From contig CAZCTY010000050.1 in the NCBI GenBank assembly GCA_964501945.1, positions 1-5,048 on the forward strand: DNA of 5,048 nt, in the 5' to 3' direction. The position numbers and the translations under genes are program-made. The notes beneath the pieces were generated by a model, which worked only from the letters and a program-made list of their open reading frames with translations, was not told the DNA's origin and ran no database searches. Of this stretch, positions 1-3,924 are shown in pieces. Source of the stretch: 21-14-0-10-32-9 sp964501945 (GTDB taxonomy: Archaea > Nanobdellota > Nanobdellia > Woesearchaeales > 21-14-0-10-32-9). Each line of letters begins with the position of its first letter. Position 1 is the first letter of the stretch.

Positions 1-19
1 ATTTTAAAAAATAATAAAC

Positions 20-34
20 ATAAGAAAAAAATAA
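20..34 (-). terminator. T-rich terminator after the nuclease-like gene
   Basis: Immediately after the TAG stop of the gene ending at 35, the minus strand reads through a T7 tract (TATTTTTTTCT) with further T-rich sequence to position 1. Archaeal RNA polymerase commonly terminates at such U-tracts without a stem-loop. No hairpin is visible, so the call rests on position and composition only. Confidence 0.4.
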
Positions 35-550
35 CTAATTTGAAACCCTAGGCATTCTAGAAAAGAAAACAGTTTTATTATCAGAAGAATCATAAACTCT
101 TAGAAAAGTATCATTGTAATTATGAATATTAAAACTAAACCTCCAATCCTCAAAGAGCAAAACACTCACCAAAAAAACATTAGCACCCAACCCATAAACT
201 TTCTTCATAAAATCATGATTAGACAAACAAGTCTCAAAATACTTACGCTTCGTATCATGACGCCTAGTCTTGACCTCAAAGAAATTAATCGCCAAGACTT
301 TTCTTGAAATATTGTCATCAACAACGAATTCAACTAAATCACATCGCGCGCCATTAAAGTTAACAAAATTAACCAACTCCTCAACCTGAGAACAATCAAA
401 CCTATATTTATCAACAATTTCAAAAACAGAATCAAAACGCTTAACCAAAAAAATAAAATTATTCTTATTAAGACGCCGAAGCAAAATCAAAGCAGCATGT
501 TCAAAAACTGCGCCACGAACAGTAACTTCCCTCACAAGATTTAGCAACAT
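35..550 (-). CDS. PD-(D/E)XK nuclease-like protein
   Basis: Small soluble protein of 171 residues, probably with a restriction-endonuclease-like fold. From the ATG at 550, the visible core is a first-helix Glu (E17 in GAVFEHAAL), then CDLVEF with D71, then FFEVKTR with E92 and K94, which together match the E...D...ExK active-site pattern of PD-(D/E)XK nucleases. An amphipathic segment follows (about 104-120), then a hydrophobic strand (VFLVSVLLF, 125-133) and EDWRFSF, as in the last strands of the core. The frame is open to a TTG at 571, but the ATG at 550 is preferred: a TATA-like TATTTTTAA sits about 28 bases upstream, fitting a leaderless mRNA, and there is no Shine-Dalgarno motif. The gene stands alone, so its substrate cannot be told from context; DNA repair, recombination or restriction are all possible. 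The fold is assigned by motif only; the catalytic residues are intact, so activity is plausible. Confidence 0.65.
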   Translation of the reverse strand: MLLNLVREVTVRGAVFEHAALILLRRLNKNNFIFLVKRFDSVFEIVDKYRFDCSQVEELVNFVNFNGARCDLVEFVVDDNISRKVLAINFFEVKTRRHDTKRKYFETCLSNHDFMKKVYGLGANVFLVSVLLFEDWRFSFNIHNYNDTFLRVYDSSDNKTVFFSRMPRVSN

Positions 551-573
551 AACAAAAAGATAAACAAACAAAA

Positions 574-582
574 TTAAAAATA
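574..582 (-). promoter_or_regulatory. Possible TATA box for the nuclease-like gene
   Basis: On the minus strand TATTTTTAA is centred about 28 bases before the ATG at 550. This is the spacing expected if transcription starts at or next to the start codon (leaderless mRNA). The surroundings are AT-rich, so chance matches are common, and this box is weaker than the TTTATAAAT boxes elsewhere in the window. Confidence 0.3.
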
Positions 583-637
583 GTTACTAAATAAACACCG
601 AAAAAAACAAGGAAACGCCAAAGCAAAACCAAAAAAT

Positions 638-719
638 CAAAACAAAGATACAACTCGAAGAACTCAAAACCCAACTAACAAAAACACAAAAAAAAAGAAA
701 CAACGCAGGACTCAAAACC
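638..719 (+). repeat. Direct repeat, copy A
   Basis: This 82-base segment recurs at 803-886 with four substitutions and two single-base insertions by my alignment, about 93% identity. It contains ACTCGAAGAACTC followed by AAAACCCAACTAAC and an A9 run. Similarity continues more weakly beyond the ends given, to about 760 in this copy and about 923 in the other, so the duplicated unit may be about 120 bases with a 165-base period. It does not encode an obvious protein. Confidence 0.85.
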
Positions 720-736
720 CCAACGAACAAAAACAC
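711..736 (+). repeat. Extra copy of the repeat's inner core
   Basis: CTCAAAACCCCAACGAAC followed by AAAAACAC is a third, slightly diverged copy of the core found at 663-687 and 828-853. A fourth, poorer match starts at 878 (CTCATAACC). The uneven spacings (48, 117 and 50 bases) suggest a decayed nested duplication rather than a regular array. Confidence 0.7.
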
Positions 737-802
737 GAAACCACACAAGAGAAAATATAACTAAACCACCAAAAAAAAAGAACAAAACGAAATAAAAATA
801 AC

Positions 803-886
803 CAAAACAAAGACACGACTCGAAGAACTCAAAACCCAACTAACAAAAAACACGAAAAAAAAAGAAACAACGCAAGACTCATAACC
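803..886 (+). repeat. Direct repeat, copy B
   Basis: Partner of the repeat at 638-719, offset by 165 to 167 bases. Differences by eye are gata/gaca, caactc/cgactc, cagg/caag, caaaacc/cataacc, plus one extra A and one extra G. The weaker right-hand extension of this copy runs up to the tRNA 3' end at 924, so the duplicated material is the 3' flank of the tRNA gene. Confidence 0.85.
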
Positions 887-923
887 ACGAAAATGAAATC
901 AACACCAATACACGAGAAAATAA

Positions 924-1001
924 TGGTAGCGGGGGGAAGATTTGAACTTCCGACCTCAGGGTTATGAGCCCTGCGAGCACTCCTGCCTGCTCCACCCCGC
1001 T
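924..1001 (-). tRNA. Initiator tRNA-Met (CAT), CCA encoded
   Basis: This is a complete cloverleaf without an intron. The parts are: acceptor AGCGGGG/CCCCGCT, T8 G9, D stem GAGC/GCTC with a 10-base loop, anticodon stem CAGGG/CCCTG around CTCATAA (anticodon CAT), a 5-base variable region AGGTC, T stem GGAAG/CTTCC with loop TTCAAAT, discriminator A and a genomic CCA (924-926). The body is 75 bases, 78 with CCA. The A1:U72 pair and the run of three G:C pairs at the foot of the anticodon stem are the hallmarks of an archaeal initiator, not an elongator, tRNA, and rule out a bacterial one (which has an unpaired position 1). It delivers methionine to start codons through aIF2. A strong TATA box lies just upstream, so the gene has its own promoter. 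Confidence 0.97.
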
Positions 1002-1023
1002 GTGTAACAGCGAAAAGACACTT

Positions 1024-1033
1024 TATTTATAAA
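1024..1033 (-). promoter_or_regulatory. TATA box of the initiator tRNA
   Basis: On the minus strand TTTATAAATA occupies about -23 to -32 relative to the first base of the mature tRNA, centred near -27. A purine-rich BRE-like stretch (CAAAAAC) lies directly upstream. It sits in an inverted repeat, ACTTTATTTATAAAGT (1020-1035). The distance predicts a transcription start at or within a few bases of tRNA position 1, which is a purine. The same TTTATAAAT nonamer is found before the genes at 1556-2017 and 1216-1374. Confidence 0.75.
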
Positions 1034-1043
1034 GTTTTTGAGA

Positions 1044-1065
1044 AGAATATTTTTTAAAATATTCT
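1044..1065. repeat. AT-rich inverted repeat
   Basis: AGAATATTTT and AAAATATTCT form a perfect 10-base inverted repeat separated by TT. It lies upstream of the tRNA TATA box. It could be a protein-binding palindrome or part of the end of the transcript arriving from the right. The AT-only core makes a stable RNA hairpin less likely, and chance cannot be excluded. Confidence 0.5.
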
Positions 1066-1072
1066 AAAGTTC

Positions 1073-1085
1073 ACGGCGAAGCCGT
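1073..1085. repeat. GC-rich hairpin ACGGC-GAA-GCCGT
   Basis: A perfect 5-bp GC-rich stem with a three-base loop stands out in AT-rich surroundings, 8 bases from the inverted repeat at 1044-1065. On the minus strand it reads ACGGC-TTC-GCCGT. Short GC hairpins of this form are often dispersed repeats in microbial genomes. No second copy occurs in this window. It lies between the small transcription unit to its right and the tRNA promoter to its left, a sensible place for a boundary element. Confidence 0.55.
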
Positions 1086-1157
1086 ATTAATAAAAAAAGA
1101 GAGCGGGCAACATATAACTAATTAAAAAAAAGTCAGCAATATAAGAAAATATTTAGA

Positions 1158-1175
1158 AGAAAAAAACAAAAATAA
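1158..1175 (-). terminator. T-tract ending the small unit at 1216-1374
   Basis: On the minus strand ATTTTTGTTTTTTTC gives a T5 and a T7 run about 40 bases after the TAG at 1216. It would end a transcript of about 200 bases begun near 1375. Poly-U termination is standard in archaea; no hairpin precedes it closely. Confidence 0.4.
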
Positions 1176-1215
1176 ATTGTTTTAATACTCACACACCCTC
1201 ACCAAAACATTTAAT

Positions 1216-1359
1216 CTACCCAGCAACATAATTTACATCGCAATTAGCCTGAAAAGAAGATGCTTTTACATGCGATTTCAACCTATAGTTGTTAAACCTA
1301 TTTGACAAGGTTCTAGAAAAAATGTTTTGTTTCAATTGTTTGGCCCTCAGATTTCTCAC
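1216..1359 (-). CDS. Possible small ORF or ncRNA, unrecognised
   Basis: The minus-strand frame is open from 1374 to the TAG at 1216-1218 (52 codons, directly after an in-frame TAG). The only plausible start near the front is the GTG at 1359, giving 47 residues beginning VRNLRAKQLKQNIF and ending DVNYVAG. The product would be basic, with many Arg, Lys and Asn, without a signal peptide or membrane segment. A consensus TATA box and BRE predict transcription from about 1375 and a T-tract follows, so this stretch looks like a unit of its own. No ribosome-binding motif is seen. The RNA also has stem potential (ATCGCA...TGCGAT enclosing AAAAG...CTTTT, and AACCT...AGGTT), so it may instead be a structured non-coding RNA, or the end of a decayed gene. 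I do not recognise the protein and do not assign a function. Confidence 0.3.
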   Translation of the reverse strand: MRNLRAKQLKQNIFSRTLSNRFNNYRLKSHVKASSFQANCDVNYVAG

Positions 1360-1396
1360 CCAGTATACAAATACCTAAATTAAGGAATACGATTTA

Positions 1397-1405
1397 ATTT
1401 ATAAA
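1397..1405 (-). promoter_or_regulatory. TATA box for the unit at 1216-1374
   Basis: Minus-strand TTTATAAAT preceded by CGAAAAA, a good BRE, is an excellent archaeal promoter match. At the spacing seen for the tRNA, transcription would start near 1373-1376. The core lies in the palindrome AATTTATAAATT (1396-1407), so the TATA box itself is symmetrical; the BRE gives the leftward direction. Confidence 0.55.
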
Positions 1406-1483
1406 TTTTTCGTAAAATTGAATGATACGACGAGAAAAAAACGAAAAAATTGCGAAAAATAACAAAACAACCAAAAACAATTC

Positions 1484-1511
1484 TGAAACAAAATGTTTCA
1501 AAACTGAAACA
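1484..1511. repeat. TGAAACA palindrome plus a third half-site
   Basis: TGAAACA, AAA, TGTTTCA (1484-1500) is a perfect 7-base inverted repeat with a 3-base spacer. A further direct TGAAACA follows at 1505-1511, exactly 21 bases, about two helix turns, from the first. This looks like a dimeric DNA-binding site with an added half-site, though it lies about 80 bases upstream of the TATA box at 1397-1405 and just after the end of the gene at 1556. Confidence 0.5.
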
Positions 1512-1522
1512 AATTTGCCGGA

Positions 1523-1539
1523 TTTTGCAGAGTGCAAAA
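1523..1539 (-). repeat. Hairpin TTTTGCA-ctc-TGCAAAA after the 153-residue gene
   Basis: A perfect 7-base inverted repeat with a 3-base spacer lies 16 bases beyond the stop codon of the gene at 1556. As RNA from that gene it could form a short 3' hairpin, but its T-tracts come before rather than after the stem. It has the same geometry (7-3-7) as the TGAAACA palindrome next to it, so both may instead be protein-binding sites. Confidence 0.5.
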
Positions 1540-1553
1540 AATAATATAAAAAA
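1536..1553 (-). terminator. T-tract terminator of the 153-residue gene
   Basis: Directly after the TGA at 1556 the minus strand carries two T6 tracts separated by ATATTA (1548-1553 and 1536-1541). This is a typical archaeal poly-U terminator position. Confidence 0.5.
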
Positions 1554-1555
1554 GT

Positions 1556-2017
1556 TCAATAATCCAAAACAAGCTCTTTTTTAGGACGAGGACGTGGAGA
1601 AACAATCCTTGAGGAAATATCAGAGCCATTCAAATAAGGACGTACTTGTCTTTGAGAAGAAGACTCGCCTTTAAAAAAATCATAAGATCTGACAGTTGCA
1701 CCATTAACAACATCCCCTTCACCGCCATGAGATATAAAGTGAACATTATCTCCTTCAAAATCATACCTGTTATTCCTACCCCCAAACACAACAACCAATT
1801 TAGGCTCACCATTAATACTGGTTGAATTTAATTTATATGTAGAATTGACGCCGCCTTGAATTAAAGTCACATCATTAAACAAACTAGAATAAATCTTACT
1901 ACCGAACGCTTTAGGAATATCACACACATCATCCAAACTACTTTGCGAATTAATAACGCCATCTAATACATCTTTAATCTCTTCCGTAGTTAGTTCATAA
2001 TTTTCTTTTGATTTCAT
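1556..2017 (-). CDS. Hypothetical protein, 153 residues
   Basis: I do not recognise this protein. It begins with an acidic, probably helical region (about 1-35, with TTEEIKDVLDGVI), followed by a Gly/Asn/Val-rich stretch likely to be mostly beta strand (about 45-110), containing the hydrophobic run KLVVVFGGRNN and the glycine-rich HGGEGDVVNG. The C-terminus is Ser/Arg/Pro-rich (SSRIVSPRPRPKK, about 134-147) and probably disordered and basic. There is no signal peptide, membrane segment, Cys cluster or known catalytic motif. It is richer in Ser and Gly than the Lys-rich proteins around it. The ATG at 2017 is well supported: AAGGAT ends 8 bases upstream, and the TATA box at 2054-2062 predicts a leader of only about 14 bases. 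It is transcribed alone, divergently from the HD protein gene, and ends in T-tracts. Confidence 0.8.
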   Translation of the reverse strand: MKSKENYELTTEEIKDVLDGVINSQSSLDDVCDIPKAFGSKIYSSLFNDVTLIQGGVNSTYKLNSTSINGEPKLVVVFGGRNNRYDFEGDNVHFISHGGEGDVVNGATVRSYDFFKGESSSQRQVRPYLNGSDISSRIVSPRPRPKKELVLDY

Positions 2018-2025
2018 TTTAATTT

Positions 2026-2031
2026 ATCCTT
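2026..2031 (-). promoter_or_regulatory. Ribosome-binding site AAGGAT
   Basis: On the minus strand AAGGAT lies 8 bases before the ATG at 2017. With the TATA box at 2054-2062, the predicted transcript starts near 2030-2033, so the motif would sit at the extreme 5' end of the mRNA. It supports the chosen start; most other genes in the window lack such a motif. Confidence 0.5.
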
Positions 2032-2052
2032 GTAAAAGACGAAAAAATAAGT

Positions 2053-2062
2053 TATTTATAAA
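2053..2062 (-). promoter_or_regulatory. TATA box of the 153-residue gene
   Basis: Minus-strand TTTATAAATA preceded by the purine stretch AGAAAGA (BRE-like). The decamer is identical to that of the initiator tRNA promoter at 1024-1033. Predicted transcription start is near 2030. Confidence 0.65.
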
Positions 2063-2170
2063 TCTTTCTAGAATAGAAGTTTAATAATATAAACCAAACA
2101 TGCAAAGAAAGGCAAAAAAACATAAGAAAAATGAAAAGAAGGCCAAAAAAAGCTTAAAATAAGAAAAAAC

Positions 2171-2180
2171 CATATATAAA
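2171..2180 (+). promoter_or_regulatory. Possible TATA box of the HD protein gene
   Basis: CATATATAAA on the plus strand is centred about 47 bases before the ATG at 2223, predicting a start near G2201 and a leader of about 22 bases without a Shine-Dalgarno motif. A second AT-rich candidate (AATATTAAA near 2190-2198) would give a leaderless message instead. The two cannot be separated from sequence alone. Confidence 0.4.
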
Positions 2181-2222
2181 AAAAGAAAAATATTAAAAAA
2201 GAAACAAATACAACAAAAAAAT

Positions 2223-2891
2223 ATGACTAAAACGAGCTACAAAGAAATTTATGAATATGTAAAAGCAAAATTTCACAAAACAAATCATTTCTACAACGGA
2301 CCGTTCGACGAAACGTACTTCACGATGCGAGTCTTTGAAAGTGCAAAGGAAATTATAAAAGAACTCAAACCAGAAACAAAAAAGAAAATCAAAAAAAAAC
2401 AACTACTAGTTGCGTGCATATTACATGATATAGGAAAAACAAAACTTAAATCTAAAGAGCTTTTCAAAAGAGAAGGATTCACCCCACACATAGAACAAGA
2501 ATGGAGAAAACACGCAGAATACAGCGCGGAAATAACCCAAAAATACCTAAAGAGAAAAAAATATTCTGCAGAATTCATAGAAGAAGCGATTTATTTAGTT
2601 AAAAACCACGATAAAGACATACCAAATAAAACAATAGAATTAAAAATACTACAAGACGCAGACCTGCTCGCAGACATAGGACTCATAGGCTTTGTACGCC
2701 CATTTTTGTATGCCGGCAAATTCAAAAAACCAATACAAGAACAAATACACTATTTAAATGGAGAAGATAGAACAAAAAACGGAGAGAGGCTTAATTTAAA
2801 AGAATCTAAAAGAATCGCAGCGAGAAAAATAAAACAACAAAAAGGGCTAACAAAAGAACTACTACAAGAACTTGAAAGTGAGTTGATTTGA
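2223..2891 (+). CDS. HD-superfamily hydrolase-like protein (YedJ-like)
   Basis: Predicted cytoplasmic metal-dependent phosphohydrolase of 222 residues. The HD core is clear: CILHDIGK carries the HD doublet (H68, D69), KHAEYSAEI supplies H97, VKNHDKD supplies H129, and LQDADLLADIGLIGFVRPF (from 143) supplies the last Asp (D145 or D147). This last block resembles the QDAD-x-LDaiGaiGiaR motif of YedJ-type HD proteins. The position of the usual first His, in the DxxxHxxRV helix, reads DETYFTMRV, so Phe33 stands where His is expected; the other ligands are present. The C-terminal 30 residues form a Lys/Glu-rich helix. The ATG at 2223 is the first Met of the frame and no ribosome-binding motif is visible. 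It is the only confident gene on this strand, divergent from the 153-residue gene. The substrate cannot be told; nucleotides are common for this superfamily. Confidence 0.85.
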   Translation: MTKTSYKEIYEYVKAKFHKTNHFYNGPFDETYFTMRVFESAKEIIKELKPETKKKIKKKQLLVACILHDIGKTKLKSKELFKREGFTPHIEQEWRKHAEYSAEITQKYLKRKKYSAEFIEEAIYLVKNHDKDIPNKTIELKILQDADLLADIGLIGFVRPFLYAGKFKKPIQEQIHYLNGEDRTKNGERLNLKESKRIAARKIKQQKGLTKELLQELESELI

Positions 2892-2934
2892 ACAAACATT
2901 AGCAAATTCTAGACAAAAAAATGTATTGTGGCAT

Positions 2935-3102
2935 ATGAAATTAATAGGAAACTGGAATTATCAATTCTCTGTGTTTGCAAAAAACAACGCAGAATTCCAC
3001 AAAATACTAGAAGAGATAAGAAATGAATTTTCAGAAAACATAATATCATACGATTCACTAGTAATTCTAAACCAACAAAAATTTATACAAAGCCTAGATT
3101 GA
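2935..3102 (+). CDS. Orphan Lrp/AsnC-type ligand-binding half-domain
   Basis: A 55-residue ORF starting MKLIGNWNYQFSVFAKNN, continuing with an amphipathic helix (FHKILEEIRNEFSENI, about 21-36) and ending in a strand (SYDSLVILNQQKF, about 38-50). The order GxWxYq, strand, EEFHKIL-type helix, EFSxxI, YDSLVIL closely resembles the C-terminal half of the Lrp/AsnC ligand-binding (RAM) domain of archaeal regulators. The N-terminal helix-turn-helix and the first strand of the domain are absent. The frame is open without a stop from 2887, just overlapping the HD gene's end, and the in-frame residues VLWHMKLIGNW read naturally into it, so this may be the 3' end of a decayed regulator gene. It lies 43 bases after the HD gene in another frame, and 24 bases from the convergent permease gene. 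It could also be a stand-alone effector-binding protein. The family call is by sequence pattern only. Confidence 0.5.
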   Translation: MKLIGNWNYQFSVFAKNNAEFHKILEEIRNEFSENIISYDSLVILNQQKFIQSLD

Positions 3103-3126
3103 AAGACAAAGATAGAAAACAATAAA

Positions 3127-3924
3127 CTAAGTCCTTGCAATAACTAAGTTGCCGCTTTCGTACTTCCTTAAGCCAATCTTAAACACTATGTATGCAACAA
3201 GCGGCATAAATAAAGATACGAAAATAAAACTACCAAGCCAATACCAAGAAAACTCTTGCAAAATAAATATAGACGCATTATTAATAAAGAATATAGGTAT
3301 TACAAAAAAGAACACAGTTTTAATAAAAGAACCATAAAGAACACTAGGATAAACACTCATACCCAAAAGCAAATTCAAAAAAGCATAAGATGTTTGTTCA
3401 CTTCTACCAATCCAAAAAGACGCAGAGTTCATAATAACAGACAAACTAGCCATTATAAGTGCACCACCAATGGAAAATAAAATTAAATAAAACACATTAA
3501 GAAAAGTAAAGGGAACTGCAATAAAAAATAAAATGATACCAAAAACAACATCACCCACAGAGCTAAAAAAACTTTTACTAACAAGAGTATGAGCTAAAAC
3601 ATCCTTAGGTAAAACCATGTAAAAATCAAGCTTGCCATCCACAATTATCTCATTTAACTCACGCCAATTACCCAGAAAAAAAGAACAAAGACCAAAACAA
3701 ATAGCAGCAAGCGAGAAAAGCGCAAGAAAATCAGTTAAAGCCCACCCATTAATTTCATTAATATGAGAAAATAAAACGACCCAAAACAAAGCAAAAGCAG
3801 CATTATTTAACACCATAAAAATAACTTGCATGACAAAATTAAACTTATACTCCATAGCTGTTTTTATGTGAAGCTTCAAATATTCCTTTAAAAAATCTCC
3901 AGATAACAACATTTCAACCACCAT
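3127..3924 (-). CDS. ABC-2 type permease, second subunit
   Basis: Integral membrane protein of 265 residues with about six transmembrane segments (approximately 30-52, 62-84, 115-137, 140-170, 185-225 and 230-250). The short amphipathic N-terminus and the cytoplasmic stretch ELNEIIVDGKLDFYMVLP (from 89), after the second membrane segment, are typical of COG3694-type permeases (Pfam ABC2_membrane_6). It would pair with the permease encoded just upstream to form the channel of an ABC exporter powered by the ATPase at 4686-5048; the cargo is unknown. The ATG at 3924 overlaps the end of the preceding gene by 11 bases (ATGGTGGTTGA). An ATG at 3912, one base after that stop and 6 bases after a GGTG motif, is an equally plausible start and would give 261 residues. 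Either arrangement implies translational coupling. Its T-ending codons reflect both hydrophobic content and the strand bias of the region. Confidence 0.9.
   Translation of the reverse strand: MVVEMLLSGDFLKEYLKLHIKTAMEYKFNFVMQVIFMVLNNAAFALFWVVLFSHINEINGWALTDFLALFSLAAICFGLCSFFLGNWRELNEIIVDGKLDFYMVLPKDVLAHTLVSKSFFSSVGDVVFGIILFFIAVPFTFLNVFYLILFSIGGALIMASLSVIMNSASFWIGRSEQTSYAFLNLLLGMSVYPSVLYGSFIKTVFFFVIPIFFINNASIFILQEFSWYWLGSFIFVSLFMPLVAYIVFKIGLRKYESGNLVIART

Larger units (their letters stand above)
583..923. other. Gene-free A/C-rich, T-poor spacer
   Basis: No credible coding frame or RNA gene is seen between the nuclease-like gene and the tRNA. The plus strand is almost devoid of T (by eye roughly 20 T in 330 bases) and is dominated by A and C, with many A6-A9 runs. 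Read on the minus strand it is a G/T-rich sequence full of T tracts, downstream of the tRNA, and could serve as a diffuse terminator zone for it. It contains the degenerate direct repeat listed separately. Confidence 0.6.

Noticed and set aside
122..307. Plus-strand ORF of 61 codons inside the nuclease-like gene
   Set aside because: It is antisense to a well-supported gene with a recognisable motif set, and shows no domain or expression signal.
761..802. Remnant of a second tRNA between the two spacer repeats
   Set aside because: The 42 bases are A/C-rich low-complexity sequence with no match to any tRNA arm.
638..886. Possible CRISPR array
   Set aside because: The repeated core is irregularly spaced (48, 117 and 50 bases), the copies are diverged, the spacers are low-complexity A/C sequence, and there are no cas genes.
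924..1001. tRNA as an integration (att) site of a mobile element
   Set aside because: I found no second copy of the tRNA 3' end in the window and no integrase; the repeats in its flank do not include tRNA sequence.
1630..1812. Minus-strand ORF of 60 codons inside the 153-residue gene
   Set aside because: It overlaps in another frame, lacks promoter and ribosome-binding signals, and the larger frame has both.
2100..2162. A 20-codon ORF encoding a Lys-rich peptide (MQRKAKKHKKNEKK...)
   Set aside because: It lies in an A-rich divergent promoter region where random frames give Lys codons; the TATA-like sequence nearby is at the wrong distance and there is no ribosome-binding motif.
2291..2578. 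Minus-strand ORF of 95 codons with hydrophobic residues, opposite the HD gene
   Set aside because: Its hydrophobicity is simply the reverse complement of Lys/Glu codons of the HD protein; the plus-strand frame carries the conserved motifs.
3149..3480. Two plus-strand ORFs opposite the second permease
   Set aside because: They are reverse-complement shadows of membrane segments, rich in Lys/Asn/Thr with no domain pattern.
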